Below are positions 11,577-24,928 of a DNA stretch of 64,000 nt, one piece after another. Numbering within the stretch: position 1 is the first letter of the stretch; each line of letters opens with the position of its first letter. The translations under genes and the position numbers were made by a program. A model generated the notes under the pieces. It was given only the letters and a program-made list of their open reading frames with translations. It had not been told where the DNA came from and did no database searches. The stretch is from Acanthochlamys bracteata (lineage: Eukaryota; Streptophyta; Magnoliopsida; Pandanales; Velloziaceae), in contig CM034135.1 in the NCBI GenBank assembly GCA_019914995.1, positions 5,148,501-5,212,500 on the forward strand, read 5' to 3'.

Positions 11577-13307
11577 ATTCACCACTTTAATTGGTGGTTT
11601 TAATCTTCAATACTTGGACTTTCAAGTCAGCTGTTTAGTTTGGCTTAGCATGTATTGATTTGTTAGTAAGCTGCTGAATCGAAACCTACCACAGTCTGTC
11701 AAAGTACTGACTTTCTCTCGTTTAATTGAGCATGCGTCCGATGATGCACTCAGGATAGGATTCTGGGTTTCTTTGATTAACATGATGGAATGGAAGGCTA
11801 ATATTGTCATCTTGTCCCTGGTCTTTTTGGTTGATTTATTTGTCATTGGTTGTAGCTTTTGCAAATCAGGAAAAGCATGCGGCTTGCGGCTTGCGTGCCA
11901 AGCTCAAAGATGGCAGCGCAAGTTCAAGTCCTCCGATCGCAGCAAGTTAAGGCTGTAGCTATCGTGGCTTTGTACTGCTTTCTTCCTAATCAACAGCAAC
12001 AGTGACCTAGGCACTACGTGGCAGAGAAAAAGCATATGTTTACAGGTATATGTATTATATGTGTATATATGTAAATCTCTCTTTCTCTGTTTGTATGTAA
12101 GTAATATAGTTTATAGTTGTTTGATAATCTCCTAAAAAATATATCTATTTGCAGATAGCGATTAGAGAATTTTCTACAAGAATTTACTTTTTGCGTGCTT
12201 CGCTTGCTACTGCCCTTTTGTCGATAAGTAGGCAGCCGAAGATTCATCCTTAATGGGAGAATGATCATGATGATGGTTTTGCTTCTTGCTGCTCCAGCAT
12301 GCTTATCCTGTCTATGTATTTTCTTTGTCTATGTATTTTCTTTGTTCATGTTGCTGTTACATTTTTATTCCTATTGTCATCTTTCTTTTGTTATATTTGT
12401 GATGAGGTAGACGAAGGCTTTTCTAATTGGAAGTGTTTTCGAAAATGCTAGCACTTCAAAACCTCTAAAGTTCTCTTGGTTAGGTTGCTGTTCACTTGAC
12501 CAATAGCGGTCTATCAGTCATCCAAAATACCATTATAGGATAATTCTTATAATAATTAAATTTTAACATTTGGAAAACCTTCAGGTCCCTTTTTTTGCAT
12601 TGAATTGGAACTAATACTGGTTTTGCAAACTTTCTCAGAGGGATGCTTTCCTTGGGTAACTGCACGATCGATAGCATGGTAATCTTTATTATTAATTTTG
12701 AGATGTTGGTCTCATGTAGCTTGTGAGCATATGAAACCAAGCAACTTATTAACAACTTTCTTTGGAATATGTATCTGTGTTTATGGAGTTGCCTATTCCT
12801 CCTTGCTGGACCGCTTTGGGGAATAGATCAAGACGGTGGCCTTAAGAAATGTTTTATAATTAACAAAGTAAATTTATTTTATCCTACGGGAAAGCAATTT
12901 TTTCGATTTTTAATAATGCAAAAGAAATATAAGCTTTATTACTTTGTTCAAGCTTTCGACCGGTTATCGAACTGGTTGGAGGCATGTTAGACCGGACAAT
13001 TTCTTCTTGCGCCCTTATTTTAGAAATAGATGCAGGAAAATTTCTGTAACGGCTGACATTGTTGCTTAAAGGCTCTTTTAAACGTTACGGGTATTAGATT
13101 AAGCCTTCGTACTACTTTTACTTCATCTTATGTTTCTTTATGCTAATAAATATGAGTGGAACCCTCTTGAGGATTGCTTAGTTTCTTAGGTTATCACAAA
13201 ACTATTTCTTTTTTTCTCACTTCAGCTTAATATTTTTAAATGTTTAATTCTGTTGCTATCGTAATTAGCGTTAAATATCAATCACGGATCACTTCTAATG
13301 GAGCTGT
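11577..13307 (+). repeat. array unit 1, with an open coding-like stretch
   Basis: This is one of the three well-preserved units. From about 11700 a plus-strand frame reads FSRLIEHASDDALRIGFWVS and then MEWKANIVILSLVFLVDLF, a hydrophobic stretch that could be a membrane segment or signal anchor, and ends at 11956-11958. Further on, ACAG|GTATAT at about 12042 looks like a donor and CTATTTGCAG at about 12154 like an acceptor. The rest is AT-rich. The family is not recognised. Stops in the frame related to 57.6 kb suggest that the unit no longer encodes the ancestral protein. Confidence 0.75.
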
Positions 13308-15030
13308 ATTCACCACTTTAATTGGTGGTTTTAATCTTCAATACTTAGACTTTCAAGTCAGCTGTTTAGTTTGGCATAGCATGTATTGATTTGTTAGTAA
13401 GCTGCTGAATCGAAACCTACCACAGTCTGTCAAAGTACTGACTTTCTCTCGTTTAATTGAGCATGCGTCCGATGATGCATTAAGGATAGGATTCTGGGTT
13501 TCTTTGATTAACATGATGGAATGGAAGGCTAATATTGTCATCTTGTCCCTGGTCCTTTTGGTTGATTTATTTGTCATTGGTTGTAGCTTTTGCAAATCAG
13601 GAAAAGCTTGCGGCTTGCGTGCCAAGCTCAAAGATGGCAGCGCAAGTTCAAGTCCTCCGATCGCAGCAAGTTAAGGCTGTAGCTATCGTGGCTTTGTACT
13701 GCTTTCTTCCTAATCAACAAAGAATAGTGACCTAGGCACTCACGGGCGAGAAAAACCATATGTTTACAGGTATATATATTATATGTTTATATATGTAAAT
13801 ATCTCTTTGTCTGTTTGTATGTAAGTAATATAGTTTATAGTTGTTTGATAATCTCCTAAAAAATATATCTATTTGCAGATAGCGATTAGAGAATTTTCTA
13901 CAAGGATTTACTTTTTGCGTGCTTCGCTTGCTACTGCCCTTTTGTCGATAAGTAGGCAGCCGAAGATTCATCCTTAATGGGAGAATGATCATGATGATGG
14001 TTTTGCTTCTTGCTGCTCCAGCATGCTTATCCTGTCTATGTATTTTCTTTGTCTATGTATTTTCTTTGTTCATGTTGCTGTTACATTTTTATTCCTATTG
14101 TCATCTTTCTTTTGTTATATTTGTCATGAGGTAGACGAAGGCTTTTCTAATTGGAAGTGTTTTCGAAAATGCTAGCACTTCAAAACCTCTAAAGTTCTCT
14201 TGGTTAGGTTGCTGTTCACTTGACCAATAGCGGTCTATCACCATCCAAAATACCATTATAGGATAATTCTTATAATAATTAAATTTTAACATTTGGAAAA
14301 CCTTCAGGTCCCTTTTTTTGCATTGAATTGGAACTAATACTGGTTTTGCAAACTTTCTCAGAGGGATGCTTTCCTTGGGTAACTGCACGATCGATAGCAT
14401 GGTAATCTTTATTATTAATTTTGAGATGTTGGTCTCATGTAGCTTGTGAGCATATGAAACCAAGCAACTTATTAACAACTTTCTTTGAAATATGTATCTG
14501 TGTTTGTGGAGTTGCCTATTCCTCCTTGCTGGACCGCTTTGGGGAATAGATCAAGACGGTGGCCTTAAGAAATGTTTTATAATTAACAAAGTAAATTTAT
14601 TTTATCCTACGGGAAAGCAATTTCTTCGATTTTTAATAATGCAAAAGAAATATAAGCTTTATTACTTTGTTCAAGCTTTCGACCGGTTATCGAACTGGTT
14701 GGAGGCATGTTAGACCGGACAATTTCTTCTTGCGCCCTTATTTTAGAAACAGATGCAGGAAAACTTCTGTAACGGCTGACATTGTTGCTTAAAGGCTCTT
14801 TTAAACGTTACAGGTATTAGATTAAGCCTTCGTACTACTTTTACTTCATCTTATGTTTCTTTATGCCAATAAATATGAATGGAACCCTCTTGAGGATTGC
14901 TTAGTTTCTTAGGTTATCACAAAACTATTTCTTTTTTTCTCACTTCAGCTTAATATTTTTAAATGTTTAATTCTGTTGCTATCGTAATTAGCGTTAAATA
15001 TCAATCACGGATCACTTCTAATGGAGCTGT
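13308..15030 (+). repeat. array unit 2
   Basis: The unit differs from unit 1 by few substitutions and small indels; for example CGGCTTGCGGCTTGCG in unit 1 is a single CGGCTTGCG here. A plus-strand frame from 13535 reads SKMAAQVQVLRSQQVKAVAI and stays open to 13735. It parallels the VLQLQQGKAVDTVAA reading at 57.6 kb, which suggests that this is the ancestral coding frame of X. Confidence 0.75.
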
Positions 15031-16732
15031 ATTCACCACTTTAATTGGTGGTTTTAATCTTCAATACTTGGACTTTCAAGTCAGCTGTTTAGTTTGGCTT
15101 AGCATGTATTGATTTGTTAGTAAGCTGCTGAATCGAAACCTACCACAGTCTGTCAAAGTACTGACTTTCTCTCGTTTAATTGAGCAAGCGTTCGATGATG
15201 CACTCAGGATAGGATTCTGGGTTTCTTTGATTAACATGATGGAATGGAAGGCTAATATTGTCATCTTGTCCCTGGTTCTTTTCATTGATTTATTTGTCAT
15301 TGGTTGTAGCTTTTGCAAATCAGGAAAAGCTTGCGGCTTGCGTGCCAAGCTCAAAGATGGCAGCGCAAGTTCAAGTCCTCCGATTGCAGCAAGTTAAGGC
15401 GCTGTAGCTATCGTGGCTTTGTACTGCTTTCTTCCTAATCAACAGCAACAGTGACCTAGGCACTACGTGGCAGAGAAAAAGCATATGTTTACGGGTATAT
15501 GTATTATATGTGTATATATGTAAATTTCTCTTTGTCTGTTTGTATGTAAGTAATATAGTTTATGGTTGTTTGATAATCTCCTAAAAAAGATATCTATTTG
15601 CAGATAGCGATTAGAGAATTTTCTGCAAGGATTTACTTTTTGTGTGCTTCGCTTGCTACTGCCCTTTTGTCGATAAGTAGGCAGCCGAAGATTCATCCTT
15701 AATGGGAGAATGATCATGATGATGGTTTTGCTTCTTGCTGCTCCAGCATGCTTATCCTGTCTATGTATTTTCTTTGTTCATGTTGCTGTTACATTTTTAT
15801 TCCTATTGTCATCTTTCTTTTGTTATATTTGTGATGAGGTAGACGAAGGCTTTTCTAATTGGAAGTGTTTTCGAAAATGCTAGCACTTCAAAACCTCTAA
15901 AGTTCTCTTGGTTAGGTTGCTGTTCACTTGACCAATAGCGGTCTATCAGTCATCCAAAATACCATTATAGGATAATTCTTATAATAATTAAATTTTAACA
16001 TTTGGAAAACCTTCAGGTCCCTTTTTTTGCATTGAATTGGAACTAATCCTGGTTTTGCAAGCTTTCTCAGAGGGATGCTTTCCTTGGATAACTGCACGAT
16101 CGATAGCATGGTAATCTTTATTATTAATTTTGAGATGTTGGTCTCATGTAGCTTGTGAGCATATGAAACCAAGCAACTTATTAACAACTTTCTTTGAAAT
16201 ATGTATCAGTTTGTGGAGTTGCCTATTCCTCCTTCTTTGGACCGCTTTGGGAATAGATCAAGACAGTGGCCTTAAGAAATGTTTTATAATTAACAAAGTA
16301 AATTTATTTTATCCTACGGGAAAGCAATTTCTTGATTTTAATAATGCAAAAGAAATATAAGCTTTATTACTTTGTTCAAGCTTTCACCCGTTATCGAACT
16401 GGTTGAGGCATGTTAGACCGGACAATTTCTTCTTGCAACCTTTATTTTAGAAATAGATGTGAAAAAATTCACAATTAGTGACATTGTTGCTTAAAGGCTC
16501 TTTTAAACGTTACAGGTATTAGATTAAGCCTTCGTACTACTTTTACTTCATCTTATGTTTCTTTATGCCAATAAATATGAATGGAACCCTCTTGAGGATT
16601 GCTTAGTTTCTTAGGTTATCACAAAACTATTTCTTTTTTTCTCACTTCAGCTTAATATTTTTAAATGTTTAATTCTGCTGCTATCGTAATTAGCGTTAAA
16701 TATCAATCACGGATCACTTCTAATGGAGCTGT
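15031..16732 (+). repeat. array unit 3
   Basis: The unit is well preserved. Differences from unit 2 include loss of one copy of the TATGTATTTTCTTTG duplication near 15762 and an extra GC in AAGGCGCTGTAGC near 15400. It has the same candidate splice sites and hydrophobic segment. Confidence 0.75.
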
Positions 16733-18340
16733 ATTCACCACTTTAATTGGTGGTTTTAATCTTCAATACTTGGACTTTCAAGTCAGCTGTTTAGTTTGGC
16801 TTAGCATGTATTGATTTGTTAGTAAGCTGCTGAATCGAAACCTACCACAGTCTGTCAAAGTACTGACTTTCTCTCGTTTAATTGAGCAAGCGTTCGATGA
16901 TGCACTCAGGATAGGATTCTGGGTTTCTTTGATTAACATGATGGAATGGAAGGCTAATATTGTCATCTTGTCCCTGGTCCTTTTGATTGATTTATTTGTC
17001 ATTGGTTGTAGCTTTTGCAAATCAGGAAAAGCTTGCGGCTTGCGTGCCAAGCTCAAAGATGGCAGCGCAAGTTCAAGTCCTCCGATTGCAGCAAGTTAAG
17101 GCTGTAGCTATCGTGGCTTTGTACTGCTTTCTTCCTAATCAACAGCAACAGTGACCTAGGCACTACGTGGCAGAGAAAAAGCATATGTTTACGGGTATAT
17201 GTATTATATGTGTATATATGTAAATTTCTCTTTGTCTGTTTGTATGTAAGTAATATAGTTTATGGTTGTTTGATAATCTCTAAAAAGATATCTATTTGCG
17301 GATAGCGATTAGAGAATTTCTACAAGGATTTACTTTTTGTGTGCTTCGCACACAATGCCCTTTTGTCGATAAGTAGGCAGCCAAGATTCATCCTTAATGG
17401 GAGAATGATCATGATGATGGTTTTTCTTCTTGTCTCCCAGCATGCTTATCCTGTCTATGTATTTTCTTTGTTCATGTTGTTTTCTTTGTTCATTTTTTTT
17501 ATTCCTATTGTCATCTTTCTTTTGTTATATTTGTGATGAGGTAGACGAAGGCTTTTCTAATTGGAAGTGTTTTCAAAAAATGCTAGCACTTCAAAACCTC
17601 TAAAGTTCTCTTGGTTAGGTTGCTGTTCACTTGACCAATAGCGGTCTATCAGTCATCCAAAATACCATTATAGGATAATTCTTATAATAATTAAATTTTA
17701 ACATTTTGAAAACCTTTCAGTCCCTTTTTTTGCATTGAATTGGAACTAATCTTTTGGTTTTGCAAACTTTCTCAGAGGGATGCTTTCCTTGGGTAAATCG
17801 CACGATCGATAGCATGGTAATTTTATTATTAATTTTGAGATGTTGGTCTCATGTAGTTGAGCATATGAAACCAAGCAACTTATTAACAACTTTCTTTGAA
17901 ATATGTATCTGTGTTTGTGGAGTTGCCTTTATATCCTCCTCAATGACCGCTTTGGGAATAGATCAAGACGTGTGGCCTTAAGAAATGTTTTATAATTAAC
18001 AAAGTAAATTTATTTTATCCTACGGGGAAAGCAATTTCTTCGATTTTTAATAATGCAAAAGAAATATAAGCTTTATTACTTTGTTCAAGCTTTCGACCGT
18101 TATCAAACTGGTTGAGGCATGTTAGACCGGACAATTTCTTCTTGCAACCCTTGCTTTTAGAAATGAATGCTGGAAAACTTCAGAACGGCTGACATTGTTG
18201 CTTAAAGGCTCTTTTAAAACGCTGGTGTATTAGATTGCTTCCTTCGTACTACTTTTACTTCATCTTATGTTTCTTTTATGCCAATAAATATGAATGGAAC
18301 TCGAATTAGTAAATTAAATCAACATTTAATGGATTTTTTT
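16733..18340 (+). repeat. array unit 4, quality change inside the unit
   Basis: The first roughly 550 bp match units 1-3 closely. After about 17280 single-base losses and odd replacements appear at high density, for example GTGTGCTTCGCACACAATGC where other units have GTGCTTCGCTTGCTACTGC. The change is abrupt and falls within one repeat. Confidence 0.7.
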
Positions 18341-19769
18341 ATTCACCACTTTAATTGGGGGTTTTTATTTCAAAAACTTGACTTTCTTCAGTTTATTTTC
18401 TTAGATTTAGATTTTTGTCCAATAAAAACCCCCAAATCAAAAAGACCGATTTCCCGTTTAAGAAAGCCCCCAGATGCCCCGGGATAGGACTGGGGTTTTT
18501 TGATTAAAAATGGAATGGAAGGAATTTTCATCTTGCCCCCGGCCTTTTATTTATTTTTTTGGGTTTGAGTTTTTGCAAATCGAGTTGCTTTGCGGCCAAA
18601 GTTAAAAAAGGGAAGTCGCCCTCCACAAAGAAGGAAATTATCGGGTTTGATGCTTTCTTCCTAATCAAAAAAGGGGGACCTAGGACCTACGTGGGGAAAA
18701 AAGCATTTTTTTTACGATATTATTATATGTATATATGTAAATTTCTTCTTGCTTGATGTAAGTAATATATTTATGTTGTTTGATAATTTTCCAAAAAGAT
18801 ATCTAGGCAGAAGGATTAGAAATTTTTTCCGGATTTTTTTTTTGGCCGCTTCATCCCCCTTTGTCGATAAGTGGAAAACCAAGATTCATCCTAATGGGAA
18901 ATGATCAGATAAAGGTTTTGTTTGTTCCCAAAGATCTTACCCTGTTTATGATTTTTTTGTTCATGTTGTACTTTTTTTATTCCTTTTTACTTTCTTTTTA
19001 AAATTTGGGGAGGTGGGGGTTTTCTAATTAATTTTTTTTAAAAATGCTAGATTTAAAACCCAAAAGTTCTCTTTGGTTGTTGTTCTTTTCAATAGGGGTC
19101 ACCCCACCCAAAAAATACATTATAGGATAATTTTATAAAAATTAAATTTAACTTTTGGGAAAACCTTCGGCCCCTTTTTTGCATTAAATTTGAAATAAGG
19201 GTTTGAACTTCAGGGATGCTTTCTTAAATGAGATCGATAGCAGGGTAATCTTTATTATTTTTTTGAGATGTTGGTTCATTTTTGGGAGCAAAAAACCAAG
19301 AACTTATTAACAATTTTTTAATATGTACCCTTTGTGGAACGTTTATTCCTCCTTGTGGCCCTTTGAATAACTAAACTGGTAAAAAATTTTTAAAATTTAA
19401 AAAAGTTTTATTTTATCCTAGGGAAGCAATTTCTTCGTTTTTTAATATGAAAAGAAATATAAGTTTTATTATTTTGTTGCTTTCAGGTATCAAGGGGTTG
19501 AGGTTTGACGGAAATTTTTCCCTTTGTTTTAGAAACAATGCGAAAGCTTCGAACCACATTGTTGTTTTGGCTTTTAAACGCAAAAGGTATTAGATTGTTC
19601 GTATATTTTTATTCATTTTATTTTTGCCTAAATATGAAGAACCCCTCTTGGGTTTGTTTTTTTTTGGGTTATCAAAAAATATTTCTTTTTCTCATTCAAA
19701 TTAATTTTTTTAAATGTTTAATTCCCTTTCTAATTGGGTTAAATATCAATCACGATCATTTTAATATGT
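18341..19769 (+). repeat. array unit 5, heavily indel-eroded
   Basis: About 300 bp shorter than unit 1 through dispersed short deletions, with many GGGGG and TTTTTTT runs not present in units 1-3. Order of landmarks is kept. Confidence 0.65.
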
Positions 19770-21201
19770 ATTCCCACTTTAATTGGGGGTTTTTAATTTC
19801 AATACTTATTTTAAGTCACGTTATTTTGGTTAGATGTATTGATTTGTTAAATCCGAATAAACTCACATCTTAAAATTTGATTTCCCCTTTAAATTAAACG
19901 CCTTGATGATTAGGATAGGATTCGGGTTTTTGATTAACATGAGGGAAGGGAAAATATTGTCTTGCCCGGTCCTTTTTTGATTTTTTTTCATTGGGGTTTT
20001 GGAAATCGGGTTGGCCTTGGGGCAAGAAAAGAGGGCCCCTAAGTTCAAGTCCCCGACACGGGTTTAAAAACGTTTTTTACGCTTTTTCCCAAATCAAAAA
20101 AGAAGGCCCCGGGATAGGGAGAAAAAGAATGTTTAGTAAGTTTATATTTTATATATGAAAATTTCTTTTTGTTGTGGGAAATATTTTTGTTGTTTGATAA
20201 TCTCCTAAAAAGATATCTTTTTATAGATTAGAAATTTTTGGGGATTTATTTTTTTTTTTTTCCCATCGCCTTTTTATAATACAAAGATTCATCCTAATGG
20301 GAGAATGACTGATGATTTTTTGTTCTGGCCCAGCAGTTACCCCTTTATGTATTTTTTTGTTTTTTCTTTAATACTTTTTATTCCTTTTTCCTTTCTTTTT
20401 ATTTGAGGGAGGTAGACGAATTTTCTAAGGGGGATTTTTTTTTAAAATGCAAAACATTTAAAAAACCCCAAAGTTTTTTTTGGTTTTTTCACTTCCCAAA
20501 AGTGCTACCCACCCAAAATAAAATTATGGGAAATTCTTAAATAATTAAATTTTAAATTTTAAAAAATCACCCTTTTTTGCATTGAATTGGATTAATTTTA
20601 AATTTTCTAGGGGATTTTCGAATGACGATCGAAAAGGTATTTTTATTAATTTGAGATTTGGCCTCAGTATTTGAGCATAGAAACCAAGAATTATTCAATT
20701 TTTTTGAAATGATCCATGAGGAGTTCCCTATTCCCCCGGGGGTGAGTTTTTTAAGGGGGACAAGACGGGCCTTTAAAATGTTTTATAATTAACAAAGTAA
20801 ATTTATTTTATCCTACGGAAAGCAATTTCTTTCGATTTTTAATAATGCAAAGAAATATGTTTATTACTTGTTCAAGCTTTGACCTAAGTATCGAACTAGT
20901 TGGAGCATGTTAGACCTGGACACTTTTCTTGCGCTCCTTGTTTTAGAAACAGATGCAGAAACTTCTCAGAACGCAAGCCGACATTGTTGCTAAAGGCTCT
21001 TTTTTAAACGTTAAGATTAGATTGCTTCGATACTTTTTTTTCATCTTATGTTTTTTTGCCAATAAATATGAATGGAACCCTCTTGAGGATTGCTTAGTTT
21101 CAGGGTTATCACAAAACTATTTCTTTTTCTCACTTCCATTAATTTTTAATTTTAATTGTTTATCGGGAAACTTAAAAAAATCACGATCAATTTAATGGTT
21201 T
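19770..21201 (+). repeat. array unit 6, eroded, partly restored at its end
   Basis: The first kilobase is strongly eroded. From about 20770 to 21120 the sequence again matches the good units closely (ATTAACAAAGTAAATTTATT and following). Such alternation fits uneven consensus quality better than age. Confidence 0.65.
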
Positions 21202-22708
21202 ATTCCACTTTTAAAGGTGGAATTTTTAAACTTACTTTCAATTACCGTTAGGTGGCTGAGATTTGATTTGGGTTAATCAAAACCTACACCCCCAAAGAAA
21301 GACTTTTCCCCGCTTAATTTGGGGCGCTCCATGATATGTGATAGGGGTTCGCCTTTTGATTATTTTGATGAAAAAAGCAATTTTTGTCTCTTGTCCCCGT
21401 CTTTTTTCGATTTATTTGCTTTGGGGAGCTGGAATCGGAAAGGGGTTAAGGCGGGTTTAAAGATGGCAGCGTTTGCTCCATTGGGGGGGTTTAAGGGTTT
21501 TAAACTATCGTGGTTTTTTACCGCCTTTTCCAATCACCGCAAAGGACCAGGGGAATTTCGGGGGGGGGAAAAAAAACATATGTTTAAGCATAAAGATTAT
21601 AAAGGATATTAAATTCTTTTCCGCTTTTTATGTAAGTAAAGTTTTGGTTGTTTATAATCTCCAAAAAGATATCTATTTCCGATACATTGAAATTTTTACA
21701 AGGGTTTATTTTTTTCATTTCGCTTACACGCCTTTTAGAATAGGCAGATTCATCCCAATGAGAAATCATGATGAAGGTTTTGCTTGGGGGGCTCCAAAAG
21801 CTTATTTCCGTCAATGTATTTTCTTTGTTCATGTTGGTTGCTTTATTTTTATTCCTTTTCTTTTTTAAATTTTTATAGACGTAAGGTTTTTAATTGGAAA
21901 TAAGCTTTTTAAAAGTAGCACTTCAAAAACCCAAAATTCTCTCTTTGGGTTTTATTTCACTTAAACCCAAGCTATCACCATCAAAATACATTATAGGGAT
22001 AATTCTTAATAATTAAATTTTTAAAATTTGAAAAACCCTTACCTTTTTTTGCACGAAGGACTATTTAAGGGGGTTGGGAACCTTTCTAGGATGCTTTCCT
22101 GGAATTGCACACCGATAAAATTAATCTTTATTATTAATTTTAGATGTTGGTCTCATGTGGTTTGTGAGCATATGAAACCAAGCAACTTATTAACCTTTTT
22201 AATATGACCCGTATTGGAGTTGCTTTTTCCCCCTTCTCCCCTGGTCCCTTTGAATAATCAAGATCAAAGGGTTTAAAAAACTTAAATTAAAAAGAATTTA
22301 TTTCATCTCACGGGAACGCTATAATTTCTTCGATTTTTAATTAGTAAGGATTGATATATAAGCTTTATTACCTTGTTCAAGCTTTGACCTGCTATCAAAC
22401 TGCTGAGGTATGTTAGATCTGACAATTTCTTTTTATACTTTTGTTTTTTAGAAATGCGTGTGGAGCTTCAGAATTACGACACATTGCTTAAAGGTCTTTA
22501 AACGCTAAGGTGCATAGATTGCCTTCAGACTACTTTTTCATCCTATGTATCTTTATGCCAATATGAATGGAACCTCTGGAGATTGCTTTAGTTTCTAGGT
22601 TATCACAAAACTATTTCTTTTTTTCACTTCACCATTATTTAAATGTTTAATCTGCTGTTATCGTGAATTAGCGTTAAAATATCAATCACTATCACTTAAT
22701 GGAGTCAG
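21202..22708 (+). repeat. array unit 7, eroded
   Basis: Collinear with the other units but with frequent small indels. Similarity improves after about 22130. Confidence 0.65.
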
Positions 22709-24307
22709 ATTCACCTAATTTTTAATTGGTGGTTTTAATCTTCATTTAGACTTTCAAGTCGTACCGCTTAGTCGGTATAGCATTTATTGATTTGTTAGGT
22801 AAGTCACGAATCAAACCTACCACATCAATAAAGACTTTCTCTCTCGTTTGATTGAGCAGTCCGATGATGCAAGGATAGGATTCGGTTTCTTTGATTAACA
22901 TGATGGAATGGAAGGCTAATATTGTCATCTTAACTGGTCCTTTGGTTGATTTATTTGTCATTGGTTTGTAGCTTTTTACCGTGTCGGAAAAGCTTGCGCT
23001 TGCGTACTAACTCAAAGATGTGTGCAAGTTCAAGTCCTCCGATTGCAGCAAGCAGCTATAACTATCGTGGGCTTTTTGTAATGCTTTCTTCCTAATCAAT
23101 AAAGAATATGATGACCTGGGTACTACGTGGGAGAGAAAAGCATATGTTTACAGGTATATGTATTATATGTATATATGTAAATCTCTCTTTGTCTGTTTTG
23201 TATGTAAGTAATATAGTTTATATTGTTTGATAATCTCCTAAAAAGGATATCTATTTGCAGATAGCGATTAGACAATTTTTCTACAAGGATTTACTTTTAT
23301 GCGTTTCACTCTGCACGCCTCTTTTGTCGATAAGCGTAAACGAAGATTCATCCTTACTGGGAGAATGATCATGATGAAGGTTTTGCTAACCGCTTCCAAA
23401 GATGCTTATCCTATCTATGTATTTTTCTTTGTTAATGTTGTCGCGCATTTTTATTCCTATTGTCATCTTTCTTTTTATTATAATTTTATTGAGGTAGACA
23501 AAGCTTTTCTAATTGGAAGTGTTTTGAAAATGCTAACACTTCAAAACCCTAAAGTTCTCTTAGTTATCTTGTTGCTCACTTGACCAAGAGCGGTCTCAGT
23601 CATCCAAAATACCATTATAGGATAATCTTATAATAATTAAATTTTTAACATTTGGAAAACCTTCAGGTCCCTTTCTTGAATTGAATTGGTGTCATGGGGT
23701 TTCTGTGAATTTTCGGAGGGATGCTTTCTCGGGCAATTGCACGATCGATAGCATGGTAATCTTTATTATTAATTTTGAGATGTTGGTCTCATGTAGCTTG
23801 TGGCATATGAAACAAAGCAACAGTAACAATTTTTTTTGAATATGATACGTGTTTGTGGAGCTGCCTATTCCTCCTTCTTTGACCGCTTTGGGAATAGATC
23901 AAGACTCCGGGTGGCCTAAAAATGTTTTTATAATTAACAGTAAATTTATTTTATCCTACTGAAGCAATTTTTTCATTTTTTAATTGTGGAAAATAAGCTT
24001 TATTATGTTCAAGTTACGTTATCAAGTTTGGGGGATGTTGGGTGGACAACTTTTTCATACTTTTTAGAAAAAGGAAGGGAGGGGTTTGAACCCACATTGT
24101 TGTTAAATTTTTAAAGTTAAGGGATTAGATTGTCGATTTACTTTTCTTATTATGTATTTTTGCTTTAAAAAATATTAAAAGGAACCTTTTTGAGGATTGC
24201 ATTTTTAGGTTATCACAAACATTTCTTTTTTTCACTTTATTAATATTTTAAAGTTTTAATTTATATATCGAATTTTGCTAAACAATCACAATTTTTTTTT
24301 TGAGTCA
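22709..24307 (+). repeat. array unit 8, moderately preserved
   Basis: Better preserved than units 5-7 from 22709 to about 23900 and eroded afterwards. It keeps the MTNKS-reverse frame region and the ATTATAGGATAAT landmarks. Confidence 0.65.
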
Positions 24308-24828
24308 ATTCACCACTTTTAAATTTGGGGTTTAATTTTTCAATACTTTCTTTCTGTCAAAACATTTGGGCAAAGAGTATTGATTTGTTAGTGTCGCCAA
24401 CCCAACCTACCACAACACAAAGTATGATTTTTTTCGCTTAATTTGGAGCTAAATGATGCATTGGGGGTAGATTCTGGGGCTTTTTATTAACATGATGGAA
24501 TGGAAGGGTAAATTGCATCTGTCCCGGTCCTTCTGATTTATTCATTGGTCAAAACGGAATCGGAAAGCTTATCTTGCGTAAGGTTTAAAGATGGCGCAAA
24601 ATTCAAGTCCTCCCATCGCAGCTAAGGCAAGCATCGGGGTTTTTACGCTTTCCTTAACAAAGAACAATGATTAGGGGTTACGTAATAAAAAAGATAGCGG
24701 TAAATAGTATAATGTAATTTTGTCTGCTTTAAAGAATATATTTTGCTTGTTTGATAACTCTAAAAAAAATATTTTATTGCGATAAATATTGAAATTTTTA
24801 AGGATTTATTTTTGGGCTTTTTTTTATC
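24308..24828 (+). repeat. array unit 9, cut by the gap
   Basis: Only the first 521 bp are present before the N run, and they are heavily eroded. Confidence 0.65.
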
Positions 24829-24928
24829 NNNNNNNNNNNNNNNNNNNNNNNNNNNNNNNNNNNNNNNNNNNNNNNNNNNNNNNNNNNNNNNNNNNNNNNN
24901 NNNNNNNNNNNNNNNNNNNNNNNNNNNN
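24829..24928. other. assembly gap, 100 N
   Basis: A run of exactly 100 N separates the array contig from the right contig. The right contig starts in the middle of a CDC20 pseudogene. Confidence 0.99.

Larger units (their letters stand above)
11577..24828 (+). repeat. tandem array of eight full and one partial 'X' units
   Basis: Units begin with variants of ATTCACCACTTTAATTGGTGG at 11577, 13308, 15031, 16733, 18341, 19770, 21202, 22709 and 24308, with lengths of 1731, 1723, 1702, 1608, 1429, 1432, 1507, 1599 and 521 (cut). Units 1-3 are nearly identical. From about 17280 onwards units lose length by many short deletions and gain G- and T-runs. The units are plus-strand relatives of the minus-strand segments at 3960-4840, 26766-26940 and 57132-57610. 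The array fills its own contig between two 100-N gaps, so its position and orientation are not proven by sequence. Confidence 0.95.

Noticed and set aside
11773..11958. Open stretches in the array units as functional genes
   Set aside because: They shift frame between nearly identical units and are cut by stops relative to the other X copies. I treat them as remnants of X.
14101..14478. 125-codon minus-strand open stretch in array unit 2
   Set aside because: It is longer than in the other units only because of single-base differences. It reads antisense to the X frame and has lysine/isoleucine-rich composition from AT-rich DNA.
11577..24828. Centromeric satellite or CRISPR-like array
   Set aside because: Units of 1.4-1.7 kb derived from a split gene segment do not fit a satellite monomer, and there are no short repeats with unique spacers.
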